Part shown: positions 39,201 to 50,900 of the stretch, piece after piece
Numbering within the stretch: position 1 is the first letter of the stretch
How the letters are laid out: every line of letters starts with the position of its first letter
DNA from: Acorus gramineus
Lineage: Eukaryota; Streptophyta; Magnoliopsida; Acorales; Acoraceae
Assembly: GCA_030737835.1 (NCBI GenBank)
Contig: CM060855.1
Coordinates: forward strand, 12,495,927 to 12,559,926
Reading direction: 5' to 3'
DNA length: 64,000 nucleotides
Notes under the pieces: model-generated
What the model was told of the DNA's origin: nothing
The model's input: only the letters and a program-made list of their open reading frames with translations
Database searches by the model: none
Program-made: the position numbers and the translations under genes

Positions 39201-40368
39201 ATAATTAATTCAAAAGTCGGGAGTTTGAATTGCACCATCATCTACTTTCTCTGTCACAACTCACAAATGTTTGATTGCAATGGTTTCTTCTAGATATAGT
39301 CACATTTCTCAAGAATATGATGATTAAATAAGTTTCTCCTGCCACTTTATGATGGATTATAACAAGAAAATAAGTTCATTTTTTTTTCCATCATGTTGGT
39401 TGTCCATATTTATATATTGTAGATGATGACAATCTAATCAGTGTCTATTTCATGTTTGCAGGAATAGAATCTGTCTATTGGTGGGATGGCAAGGTATGGA
39501 TCATACCCCTGACTTTATTTAACTACTATTGTAAATCATGTATTCATATAATCCAAACTTCCACTGAAGACCACCATGTATTTCACTGCAATTTCAAATG
39601 GAAATCCTTTGAGCCATGTACTTAGTCGAGTTTTTTTCCCTCACATTTTACAGGTACAAACAGATTCAGAAGAACTACTAATTATCAAGACACGTGAGTC
39701 CCTTTTGGAGTCCTTGACAGAACACGTTAAATCAAACCATGAGTACGAGTAAGTTCCCTTCCAGCGTAGCACAGAAACTTCAATGTCCATGCCGTGTCCG
39801 TGTCCGTGTCCAACACGTATCGTACATGCGACACAACATGACACACGTTGGACATGTGTTGGACACATGGCACGTGTCCAAGATTCAAGAATGATTTTCT
39901 GAATTTCACATATTGGACGCATGATGAATACGGTGTGGGCACACAACGCACAATTTTTTCTAACCAACTATTTGTAAGGGTTGTGCTCACACAAAACTAA
40001 ATGAAGTTAAATTTTTTAATGGAATTGATAGTTGACACACCATTGTAGTTATATCAAATTTTTGTAGTTTATGGATGTGTGCTTCATTTTTCTAGATAAT
40101 CATAACATAACATATATTTTATCTATCAATTTATTTATTTATTTATTTATTCAGTGACGTGTCTTTGCTGAGTCGTGTCGTCGTTTTTCAAGATCTCCAT
40201 GTTACCGTGTCCATGCTCCATAGCCCACCAGTTTATTAACATTATTATACATAAAACATCATTCAAGATCTACCCTCCACTTTCAGGGTTCCAGAAGTCA
40301 TAGCCCTCCCCATCAAAGGTGGCAATTCGAAGTATCTGGAATGGATCAAGAACAGCACAAAGGACTGA
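30299..40368 (+). CDS. CUTA: CutA1 divalent-cation tolerance protein, likely chloroplastic, 6 exons, 191 aa
   Basis: Exons: 30299-30486, 35710-35825, 37381-37443, 39462-39493, 39654-39748 and 40287-40368, joining to 576 nt with a TGA stop. Residues 1 to about 80 are Ser/Leu/Arg-rich and look like a plastid transit peptide plus hydrophobic segment. The CutA domain then begins at SIVVYVTVPNKEAGKKLAES and continues through RLAACVNIVPGIESVYWWDG, ELLIIKTRESLL and VPEVIALPIKGGNSKYLEW, covering the whole fold. CutA proteins are small trimers linked to copper and other divalent-metal tolerance; the plant form is plastid-associated. The end of exon 1 is uncertain: a donor near 30533 (ATG/GTACTT) also keeps the frame and would add about 16 residues to the transit region. 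Intron 1 is 5.2 kb. Intron 3 (37444-39461) has a GC donor. Intron 5 contains a GTGTCC-rich repeat. Confidence 0.93.
30815..31113 (+). mobile_element. 5'-truncated LINE 3' end in CUTA intron 1
   Basis: It encodes VENVWEMVIRSIQDSGRFCV and GASKVLLYLRG, the end of LINE ORF2, followed by a 3' UTR and an 18-nt A-run (31095-31112). AAATCAAAT occurs both at 30785-30793 and after the A-run, a possible target duplication blurred by the A-tail. Confidence 0.7.
31140..31510 (-). repeat. Related retroelement-like remnant in CUTA intron 1
   Basis: The minus strand carries WVIVLLGEGSPPTIKG before a stop, similar to the segment at 22555-23480. A T-run at 31258-31267 could be the inverted A-tail. Degenerate; family not identified. 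Confidence 0.3.
32728..33411. mobile_element. Foldback element 4 with TG...CA ends and 5-bp duplication
   Basis: 684 bp in CUTA intron 1. It starts TGTAATGCC and ends GGCGTTACA, and is flanked by CAAAC on both sides (32723-32727, 33412-33416). The arms (about 32728-33036 and 33106-33411) are inverted copies with few mismatches, separated by about 70 bp. TG...CA ends and 5-bp duplications are LTR-integrase features, whereas the near-complete palindrome is a foldback feature. Confidence 0.8.
35130..35632. mobile_element. hAT-type element, CAACCCGACCC-rich family, in CUTA intron 1
   Basis: 503 bp. Ends TAGCGGTGCAACTTAGGCGGG and inverse TAGGGGTGCAACTTGGGTGGG are inverted repeats. The flanks ATCTTATT and TTCTTATT agree at 7 of 8 positions. 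Subterminal regions are rich in CAACCCGACCC. It lies about 75 bp upstream of CUTA exon 2. Confidence 0.78.
37915..38369 (-). mobile_element. Decayed LINE 3' end in CUTA intron 3
   Basis: The minus strand has AVKESSSISDKKNIHQKCLE followed by LVVHLIKSWGVFCAGESK, matching the layout of LINE ORF2 C-termini (compare 45588-46166). Frames are broken and no clear target duplication was found. Confidence 0.45.
39763..40235. repeat. GTGTCCGTGTCC repeat family, copy 1 (CUTA intron 5)
   Basis: It starts near AGCACAGAAACTTCAATG and has CCGTGTCCGTGTCCAACACG, a middle with TATTTATTTATTTATT, and ends with ACCGTGTCCATGCTC. Most of this order recurs at 53725-54170. It is probably a non-autonomous DNA transposon; the exact ends are unclear. 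Confidence 0.6.
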
Positions 40369-41056
40369 TTTCGAAGCATATAAGGCTCTCTGAACAACTT
40401 GGGAGAATTTGAGGATCGGCTTAGGCATTACATGGAGAATTTATGGATGAAAGGTAAGTCCACCTCGCTATCCTTGTAAAATTTTCTGGTGATTTTGTTC
40501 AAAAACAAGAGAATGGTAAGACAATTGGAACTCATGTAATGTGAAGCACAACCCTATTTGTTGTGCTGATAGAACAGTGTTCTGAATAACCAACCCGTAT
40601 AATCGAACTGGGCTGATTTTATAAAGTGTGGTCAGGTATTAAGTTTCATATTCAGTCCTGTTTAAACTTAAAATGACCCTTGTTTTGAGAACTCTTCTCA
40701 ATTGCAGTGGAATTGAACAGGTTATTCACTTCATGGTCACATGTAAATTGGACAGAAACAAATTGAGGTAGTATTTGGAAATAGGTTTAGACAATTTTGA
40801 AGATCATGCTTTTGCAAGAACTAAATGCAAAATCGTTTCTTTAACGCTCCCATGGATCAAAAACAACTTTTTCACAAATCTAATGAAAATATGCTTCTTG
40901 AAAAAGCTTTCAAAAGCCAGTTTAAGTCCTTTCTAAACTTGTTATCAAACCGACTGGAACTCACTTTTGTTCACCAATCGTTATCATTCGTTTTGGGGCT
41001 CATGTGATAGTAGTTCGCTACTTCGCTATCACTCTCTGGTTCGTATTTTTAGTCGG

Positions 41057-41188
41057 AATTTAATGCTCTATTTGAGTTGCATTCCCAAACAATCTGAATC
41101 ATGGAGTGTGCCTCAACAAAAATTTAATGCTTTATTTGAGTTGCATTCCCAAACAACCTGATGAATCATCGAGTGCGCCTCACTTTTT
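41057..41188. repeat. 64-bp tandem duplication
   Basis: Two adjacent units start AATTTAATGCTCTATTTGAG (41057) and AATTTAATGCTTTATTTGAG (41121) and run in parallel to TGCGCCTCA/TGTGCCTCA. It lies between CUTA and the 14-3-3 gene. Confidence 0.7.
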
Positions 41189-41721
41189 GTTGAGGGCGCT
41201 TCTATAAACTACAATTCTAACGCTAGAGAAAATTTACTTTTGCAAAAATTAAAAAATTATAGTTGTTTTCAAATAATTCCAAAAAGCATGTTCAATTTGT
41301 TTTATTTTTTAGTTGAAAAGGTATGTTTTTGGAATAAGCAAAATGAACTTTCTAGGATTTGCTGTCAAGTTATTTTATATAAAATCATGTTTCTTAAACG
41401 GTTTTAGAAACTGTGAAATTCCCTCTAGAACCAAAATCTGTTGCTCTCAAAGAGACCATATTAAACTTTGACCTTCTGCTCTCTGAAACATGAATTAAAT
41501 ATTTACCAAAAGACCCACCACAGATACACGTGTTTGTTTAATGTGAATAGACTATACTAAGTAAATTTTATAGTTATATCTGGAAAGTCATGTATCCCTT
41601 TTTATTCATCCACAATTACAATAATTAAAATAAAGAAAAATAACAATCAAACAAAACATCATCTAATTCTTCTCTTTTTTTCATTCATTTATGCGTCTAT
41701 TTTATATCTCACATATAATTA

Positions 41722-41895
41722 GGACTGCAACTCAGGCAGATTTGGGTTGAACCCTAACTAGAACCCAAACTGAAATTCAAGAAGATCAACTCTAACCCGA
41801 TTTTTAACCCGACATCTCTAACCCAAACCCAACCCGTGACAAAAATAACCAACCCAAACCCAACCCGTGGAACCCGATTTCAAGCCTTGATTGTC
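41722..41895. repeat. Partial copy of the CAACCCGACCC hAT family
   Basis: It starts AGGACTGCAACTCAGGCAGA, like the ends of the element at 35130, then carries AACCCAACCCG-type units. No matching right end or target duplication was found, so this looks like a decayed or truncated copy. Confidence 0.5.
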
Positions 41896-42583
41896 ACAAA
41901 AATAAAGTCAAACATAACAAATTTTAAACAACAAAAAAAAAAAAAATTTAAAATTTGTTTGAAATCGGGTAGCAAAACTTTTTTATCATGCGTAGCAAAA
42001 CTAGAATTTGTTTGAAATCGGGTAGCAAAACCCAATCCCCCTATTCGAAAGCCCTGTGACAAGTATGGTATGGACATGGAAATTTTTTTATCATGTGTAG
42101 CAAAACTCGAATTTCTTGGGGTTTTCACTTTTTATCCCTGAAGATGCCAAGTTAATGAAAGATAAAATTCAAAATCAACTTTTTAGAGACACCAATAAAA
42201 CACATGTTAAAGGAGCATGTTCTAACACCAGAGTCCTCAATCTTTCCTAATTCCTTTAACCATCATTTGAATAGAAGAATTAGGTTATTAATGATAATTA
42301 TACCACAATCAATAACTATACTATACTAGTAAAAAAATTATTTTCTATTTAGTATTTTTAATTATTATACCGTAATAATAAAAAAATTTGTTGTTTGATT
42401 GACTATAAATAAATGATAGATAAATATTTATAAAGGCAAAAATTGATTTCAAAAGTGAACTCCCAAATTTATAAAATATGCAAAGATGATTTTATATGTA
42501 GATTTTATTATATCAGTAGCTTAGAGTGAATGGAATAATCTGATTCCAAGGTTGCCTAGGAAACCAATATCACCTTATCATCT

Positions 42584-42601
42584 CCCCCCCCCCCCCCCCC
42601 C
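42584..42601. repeat. Poly-C run
   Basis: 18 consecutive C between CUTA and the 14-3-3 gene; length uncertain for the same reason as other homopolymers. Confidence 0.9.
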
Positions 42602-42900
42602 AAGCTTATCCACTGCTCTCTATTCCACTATCCAAACAAGGGGTTACAACCATTGTATGGCCAAGCCATTGATGAGGGTAGTTACAGAAACTAACCTTGA
42701 ATGAATCAAGAGAAGCCTGATTCCATTCTGCATTTGAAAACTGAAAATCATTCCAGAACCAAAATGTATTGCAATCGAAGTTAAAAAACGACAAAATAAA
42801 AGGTACTACTTATGGGCAGTATGGGTTAAAGCCATATGTAGGTATCACAGACAAATGACATTGTTGGAGTCCACCTCCTGCAGGAGAAGAATTCGCCTTC

Positions 42901-45900
42901 CTACGCTTCATCTATTTGATCCTGTAAATTATTGTAGTATTTTAGTTGTTTGTTAGTAGACGTATTATTTAAAAGAGAGAAATAGAAAGATGTGTGACAC
43001 ATTCGAGATGATAAAATATGAGGTAGTTATGAACTTATGATTATTTACCTGCATGTCAGAAGTCCAGAGGGTGAGGTTGTCTCTAAGGAGTTGCATGATG
43101 AGAGTGCTGTCCTTGTATGAATCTTCGCCGAGCGTATCCAGCTCCGCGATTGCTTCCTCAAAGGCCTATGGTTGCAATGGAATAAAAGATATATATCCAA
43201 AATCAAACACAATGCCCACAAGCATCTCAATTCAAAGGGAAAAGTTTGCAAAACGTTCGGGAGCAATGTTGCAGTTAAGGAATGGCATGAGAAGCAAATT
43301 GATGCAACAGTTAGCACCAAGAGGACTCATGAAGGAGTGACATGAAATTAGTCGCACATATCATCTAGCTTGATAAGAAAATAGGTAATTCTCCACTGAG
43401 TGCACATAACTCACAACACAAAGACCAACTATATCAACAGCATCCCATGCCCATTCTTCACCCAATTTCAACTCCACGCCACTATTCATGCAAGAGGCCA
43501 CCTTCCACGACAATCCATATCCGGACAACATCCAAAAGGCACAAAAAAAGGATCTTATCCACTAAAAATTGAGTAGCCTTGAACACAAGGAACGATTCTA
43601 ATCAATATCTTCCCATCCCTCCTTCCTTTAGGTAACTTCCTTCAAATTTATATCAAATTCTCACCTCCACTTGTATACTCAGGAAAAACAAGCTACGCTT
43701 ACAATCTTGTGCACCTTCTGAAATGCCCTTTACTACCATCATCGTGTTCCACCCAACCCAAACGTGTTTCCAAACTGCCCCTTAGTGTGCAACTCGGGCA
43801 GGTTGAATCCAACCCAACCTGATTTTCGGTAATTTGGGCTGGGGTTTTACCAGTCGGGTTCAACCATAATCCGTACACAGGTTTGGTTTGGATTGAGGTG
43901 TCAGGTTATCGGGCCCAACCAAACCCAAAAGGTCAAATCTGAACCATTTAATATGTGATACAATCATACAAATCTATCCTCCGATTTGTTTTTACCTGAT
44001 ACATACTTTCCTAACAAGTAACAGCCTTGTATAACCTTATTGTATTACAAGAGTTGCATTGTCCAACAGATTATACATGACCATGAATCTCAAACCAAGA
44101 TCAGCAGATTGCAACCTAACAATTTCCTCATTTTCCTCCACAAACTCTTCTCAAATCAATCCCAATAATTATTACACTAATAAAGATATCTAGTTTGCTT
44201 TTATGATTAATCTTGACTTCCAATCTTCCTCTTCTCCTAGGAGTTTGCCAAAGAAATAATATTTTGATGGGTGTGTTCCCTCTATCTGGGGCTTGGTTTT
44301 ACACCTCATCTCCAAAAAGGGCAACAGATTGTTAGATAGCATCTTTCAAGTTTCAACATATCATGCTCTTGGATCATAGTAAAGAAAGACAGCTCAGAAT
44401 CAACACAGATGATGGATATTAAACTCAGCTGAAATGCCAGGCATTAAAAATGGCAACTGGCCTTGCAGATTCCCTTGTATGAGAACATAAGTCACATAAA
44501 ATGATGTGTGCAGATTCACGACTCACCAATCACATGTGTACATATAAATATAAAACTTCTTCAGACAAAGTTCTTATAAATATTACATTGAAAAAGATCA
44601 CAAACATGGTGACACCATGAAAATCCCAATGCTCAATGAGAAAAAAAACACTGCCCTGGGATTGTTTCTTTGGTGAAAAATACATATATTAAACAAAAAA
44701 GTGAAAGCTAGTAACAAGAACATTGTCCTTCGATAGGAAAACCACTATAATTCTACTAAATAAGCCAAGTCAAACATCTCATTCTATATAATTCACTAAA
44801 TCATATGATACACGACTCAATCCATCTATTCGGGATTGGCACATTGATCCCATATGACCTATAGCAGACAAACCTCAGGAGGATGAGTCTGAGGTAACAA
44901 TCATGCAATACCTTTTCTACCATTCACCTTGACCTTAAGTACCTACCTTTCAATGGTTAATGTACTAGATTAAGACTGGTCAAAATAGCCTTTAATGGGC
45001 AGATACAGTATCCATCCAAGTAAACATGGCCCCTCAGTTTGACATACAGTGATACAGATACCCAACTTGTAACCACTGCAGTTGCATTTCTTTATCTTTG
45101 GTCCAATTTCCAAGCCAGAAATATATGAGTGCCAAAAGTCAAGCAATGGTTTCTCATACCACTAAAGAAATCGCATGTTAAAAAAAAATTGTGGAGTTAC
45201 ATTGACCTCGTTGAATTGGGTGTCGCACTAGGAATTTTCATCATCAACTCATTTTCTGTTTTAATTCAATCTAATAGTCCAAGGTAAAGAGATTATAGCA
45301 AAAAATTAAACAACAGAATGAGATTATTTATTGATTATAAGATCCCCTCTTTTTGGGTGCACATAACCCCTCGTACACACAATAAAAGTTGCATTTATCT
45401 CAGAAGACAAAGAATTTGATATATAAAAGTGGTCATCATTTACACTACAAATGCAGTCCCAAAATTACGCCAAACACATAAATCCTTCTCACCATGATGA
45501 ACATGCCAAACATGCAAAGAAGATCAAAAGCATCTCCTCTTTCACCATTCATTAACTGGTATCAAGCCATATCACCTAAATACAGCCGGACCCCGCATTG
45601 GATAAATCTTGTGCTTTGTGTAGATTGGAGGACGAATTGGTGGTACATTTGTTTGTCCTTTATCCTTTGGTCCGCATGGTTTGGGGGCGGATGTGTTCAG
45701 CTACGGGTTTGGATGGGCTTTCTCTTCACTGGAGGAACTTTGGGAGGCAGGAAGGAAGCTACATGTGCCTAGGGATAGAAGCATCAAGGCCAAGGTTTCA
45801 CAGATCTTCATTCCGACTGTGGTCTGGTCCATGTGGCTTACGCGCAACCACACCCTCTTCAGATGCAACACTCCATACGCTGAAAACATTTGGGAGTCGA

Positions 45901-47960
45901 TGGTCCGGTTCATGATTGATTGGGGTCGTGCCTGTGCAGGAGCGTGTTCCTTGGGTTTTTCGGGAGGTTCATTTGTTTTCTCTAGACAGTTTGGAGTGTT
46001 TATGGTTGCATCAGTGTTAGAGATCCTCTACATTTTGATGTACCTGTATGCGGTTGCACATGGGTCCTTGGTCGCCAACCATTTTGTTTGTTTTCTTGCT
46101 TTGGGTTTTCTTTCTACACTAATAATTCAGGTGTGAAAGTCAATCATTTATCTCTAAAAAATAACACACCTAAATACAGCCTAACTGCACAACCATATAA
46201 ACCAACGAATTATCATGTTTCCCATCTTTCCATTCCTGATTACTAGATATTATACACCAACAACACTTATCGATAATTATTTTCAATTATAATATGTGAT
46301 ACAAAATTTCATGGTCTTACTACATCATTTATCATTAATGACATCATCTTCCAATTCTACAATAAAGAAAATCAATTGTAAATAATGCACCAGAAACCAC
46401 TAATCATAAGAGAAAATATATATTTTGCCAGGGGATGCAAAGGCAAACCTGTTTAGCCATGCTACAGGCCTTTTCTGATGAGTTCAAGATCTCATAGTAG
46501 AACACTGAGAAATTCAGAGCCAGTCCCAGCCTTATTGGATGAGTTGGAGGAAGATCTGCTACAGCGATATCCTTTTCACAAAAAAAAAAAAAACAAAACG
46601 AATCCATTATTCCAATTCTCCATCCAGTCCAATTATCATCACCAGTTTAAAATTACACAGCAAAAAAAATTTCCAGCCTCAAGATTTCCAGAGTATGCAT
46701 GACCCCAACCTCCCAAGCTCCTAAATCTTCTGACGTGCAATGCTTATTTACAACTCCTCCAATAAAAATTCATGGAGACACAAGGAAGCGAAAGGTTCAA
46801 ACGATCCCTATTTTCCATGATTTTATCTAACAAAAACAGTATGCCACCCTCGATTTGCACAATCTACTCTCATCAAACCAATTAATTCCAGAGCACAAAA
46901 CCACCCCCGTTACTCATTTCCATCAAGGAAAACGACAGTAGCAGATGAACAAATTACCCCCAACACAAAATTTCACCCAATGCATAATATAACCCCCCGG
47001 CCATCTCCGACTCCCTCAATAACCAATTCATCTTCCAATAAGAACAAAACACATTGCAACCACAAATTGCCCAAAATATCACAAACCACCCCAAACGTCA
47101 GAATGCACTCCAAAAATACCATCAGCAAAACCTAGATCTGTTTTTTTTTTTAAGAGTATGACAAAGGACACCTTGAAACCAACAACAAAAACAACAAGAA
47201 CAACAAATCAAATCAGAAAAAAAAATTACCCAAAAAAAAAAGAATAAACCAATGTTTCCTTAAAGCACTCAACTTACTTTCCCCATAATCACCCAATAAA
47301 AAAAAAGGCCCCATATTTTTTAGATCCCATCCCAAATCCATAAAAAAAAAAAAAAAAAAAACAGATCTTTCAAACGAAAAAAAACCCTAGAAACAAATTC
47401 AAGAACATAGAGGGAAAGGAAAAAAAGATCAATAGATTGATCTCGACCTGAGCGGCCTTGTAAGCGGCCATGGTATCATCGGACGCCTTCTTCCGCTCGT
47501 CCCCGGCCTTGAACTCCGCGATGTACCTGTGATAGTCCCCCTTCATCTTGAGATAGAACACCTTGGACTCGCTCGCCTCCGCCGACGGCACGAGGTGCGA
47601 GTCGAGCAGTCCCAGGATCCCCTCACAGACCGCGGAGAGCTCCCTCTCGACCTTGGCCCTGTATTCCCTAACGAGGGCGACGTGGTCGTCGTTCTTCCTG
47701 GACTCCTCCTTCTGCTCGATCGAGGAGACGATCCGCCACGCCGCGCGGTGGGATCCGACGAGGTTCTTGTAGGCGACGGAGAAGAGGTTGCGCTCCTCGA
47801 CGGTGAGTTCGCCGCCAGGGGAGGGGGAATTGAGGACGAGGGACTCCATGAAGGAGGCCATCTCGGGGTACCTCTCGGCCTGTTCGGCGAGCTTGGCGAG
47901 GTAGACGTACTGGTCTCGGGTTAGGGTTTTCTGGTCGTCCATTGGCGTCGCTGTTGCCAT
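42901..47960 (-). CDS. 14-3-3 protein, kappa/lambda (non-epsilon) type, 4 exons, 257 aa
   Basis: Exons in transcript order: 47448-47960, 46449-46571, 43049-43165 and 42901-42921; all junctions are phase 0 with GT-AG introns, giving 774 nt ending TAG. The first ATG (47960) gives [20 protein letters not shown]; a second in-frame ATG lies at 47942. Family signatures are present: [10 protein letters not shown] with the [10 protein letters not shown] helix region, [14 protein letters not shown], and the groove motif [20 protein letters not shown]. The C-terminus TSDMQDQIDEA, carried partly on a 6-codon last exon, marks the Arabidopsis GF14 kappa/lambda group. 14-3-3 dimers bind phosphoserine/threonine motifs on client proteins in cytosol and nucleus. 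Residues 30-50 (around [11 protein letters not shown]) carry a short insertion relative to typical plant members. Intron 2 (3.3 kb) hosts a truncated LINE on the opposite strand. The gene converges on CUTA. Confidence 0.95.
43785..43955. repeat. Partial copy of the CAACCCGACCC hAT family in 14-3-3 intron 2
   Basis: It begins GTGCAACTCGGGCAGGTTGA and continues with CCAACCCAACCTG-like units, similar to 35130-35632. The right terminus is not recognisable. Confidence 0.5.
45588..46166 (+). mobile_element. 5'-truncated LINE with 15-bp target duplication in 14-3-3 intron 2
   Basis: Flanked by identical CACCTAAATACAGCC at 45573-45587 and 46167-46181. It encodes [20 protein letters not shown] (zf-RVT), then after a frameshift [20 protein letters not shown] and [20 protein letters not shown], ending in an A-rich tail. 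The exact duplication shows a fairly recent insertion, on the strand opposite to the host gene. Confidence 0.88.
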
Positions 47961-50900
47961 TGGAGATGTCCGGAAGGTTTGGAGGAGGTTTTTCTTTTTT
48001 TTTTTTTTTTTGGAAGAGAGAGAGAGTGTGTGTGTTTGTGCACGATTTTAAAATTTTATTGGATGGGATGTGGTGACCTGCGCGTTAGAATAATCCGACG
48101 TTGTCCTGTGCACGTGCGCGAAATGACTTATAAATGGGTATTAATTTGGGTGTCCATAGATTCATTTATTTAAATTTATTAGATTTATGTAAATGCATAT
48201 AAGTCACGTAACCAATATTCATTTGCATCTTATACGCGCAATTTAAAATCACATTTGTGATGAGCAACACGAGCTAATCCATAATGATGAATTTTTTTTT
48301 GCACAAATACAAGTGTCTAAGTTAGATGTTTAAACAGATTCAATTATATTGAAAGGATAGTATAAATTAAAAGAACGTACAAATATATTTGAGAGGGTGT
48401 ATATGGTATAATTCATTCACAGTAAAAATATGTTTTTTTTTACGAAAAAAATGATACATATGCGCCATAATTATATATTAAACAAACATATCCAAATGCA
48501 AAAGACGACGAAACTAAGGGCTGGTAGAAGAAAGGTTTATCAACCATGGAAATGTGCTCGACTTACTCTTTCATCACAGTTTTTCCTCCAATGTACAGCA
48601 CTCTACTCTACTGCCTCTCATACAAGCATGTTCCCAAGATTTGATACGATTAACAATTGAATCTTAAATATTCATAACAAAACATGTTAAAATGATAAAT
48701 TATTATTGTTGTATAATACTCCATATGGTGGAAGAAAACAAGTAAAAAAAGATATGTCAAATTAGAAATTTTATTTGAGGGTCATGTATTTAACAGTAAA
48801 GAGTTTCTATTGAAATGTTAAAGACAATCCTGTTAATAATTTTACATATAGTCTGCATATGTTTTAATTTTTAAAAAATAATAAATTTCATTCAATGAAA
48901 GATATAATTGAATGAATCCATTTTAATAAACGTTTAAAAAATTAAGATAAAATAAACCTTATCAAGAAAATATACAGAGAAAAATCTGTATGTACACTGG
49001 GACTGTTCATTTACCCAAAGAAAAAATATCACCTAAATATACATGTAACACGTCACCTTTGGGACTGTTCGATTTACCCTAAAAACAGAGGGGTTCTCTT
49101 TGGGAGAGAAGCAACATTAGAAAAGTGGGAGTTGAATAAGGCGGAGAACGGGATCCGGATCCCAAACAGAATCCGATGTTTTGGAAAGGTACCTAAAAAT
49201 ATATCATAAAAATTAAAAAGCAGTCAAAGTATATCCAGTATCCTGGAAAAAAAAAAAATCCAACCAAATATATATATATATATATTAATAAAAAAATTAA
49301 TTAGGAGTCCATATAGTTATCGTCTATTATTTTTATATCCCTAGAATTTTTTAAGTTTTTTTAGGTCTTTTTAAGATAGTGAAAAATTATCTTTAGATTC
49401 CTCTAATCAGATATTGCTAAAAAATATCAAAAATGCCTCTCCACCTAATTATTTTAGTATAGTGTTAACACTTTTCAATATATTGTTCAGTATCTCCTAT
49501 ACACTGTTAACACTCCTCATTACATTGTTAACATTTGCATAAAATGTCGCTGCGTAATTATTTCAGTACATTGTTAAATATATTTAATACACTATTAATA
49601 CTCCCTAGTGTATTGCTAGCATTCACATAATTGGGCCAGGATATTTTTTATATTTTTTAAGGTCTTGTTGAGGGACATAATTTTTCACTACTTTAATAAC
49701 CTAAAAATAATTTAAAAATTTTTAAAGATCTAAAAATAATAGACAGAGTGACCACCCCCTAATTAATTTTTCCACTATTAATAAATGATCTGAAAATCTG
49801 TACCGTTGAGGATGATCAAAACATCAATTAATTAATACAAGATTGATAATTTCTTTTGTGGTTTAATAGTTTGATGAGATTCATTAATCCTATTAAATTG
49901 TTACGTTGAAATATATAAATGAAATGGTTGTGTTTGGACGTGCGTGTCTTTTTATTAAAATTATATGATAATGATATCCAAACTTTTTCATCAATTTCGA
50001 TGATTTGAAACATACAACAGTAGGATCACACTGTTCACATCCAGATATTAGTTGAAAAATATGTGTACAAGTTAACTGAAATAGTTTTAAACATTTTTTA
50101 GAGATCAAGTTTTTACAATAATCATAAGTTATTCTAAATTATTTAAATCAAATGTTCAACATACAATAATAAAGATAAAATCAATATATTTTCATCTCTT
50201 AAATTATATTCAATATGCGGATACAACAGGCCCTCAAGGGGGCTAACACACCCATATAGAGCGATAACCAGGTTTGAACCCATGACCTCTCGAACGAAAT
50301 AAGAGGGTGCATCTGCTATGCGAGTGGTGGTGTTATTGGGATGGATTCTTAATCTTTAGTTTTATGTGATTTATAAAAAATAAAAATGATACAGTGGGAT
50401 CACTGTAAAATGATATGCCCAGTTATATCATCCAGGCATGTGATGTCAGTGGGAACTATCAAATGTTGTTTGGTTTGATTAAATGAAGAGGTCCACATGC
50501 ACATTGGATTTCATGAATTAAGTTGTGAGAAAAAAGAATGTCCCTTTCTTTTGTCACCAGAGGTTGTCTGTGTTGGAAAAATCATCCCTGCTTTTCAATG
50601 GTACTAGCAATTTGGTTTTTATTTTTATTTATTTATTATATTTATTCATTTCGGTATCTATCAATGTGAGTGGGCCCCAAGGTAAGAAAAAAACCCATGG
50701 ACACCATGCTATCACTTTATTAGCCCATTAAAAGCTTATGAAAAAATCATATGCAAATTGTTTCTCTCTAATTGTAAATATATAAATAATTAATTTAAAA
50801 CCTTAAATTTTGAATAATTATAAAATTTTATGTATGATCTATTAAAGAGTATTCTTTGAATGTCATTACTTTTCATATTTAAATACGTAAATTATCTAAA

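Larger units (their letters stand above)
40369..42900. other. Intergenic region between convergent CUTA and 14-3-3 genes
   Basis: Contains both 3' ends, a 64-bp tandem duplication, one decayed hAT-family piece and a poly-C run. No further gene is supported. Confidence 0.6.

Noticed and set aside
47529-47924. 131-residue plus-strand ORF
   Set aside because: It is the antisense shadow of 14-3-3 exon 1, with no family similarity.
50221-50345. A true tRNA gene
   Set aside because: Only box-like motifs are present; arms do not pair into a cloverleaf.
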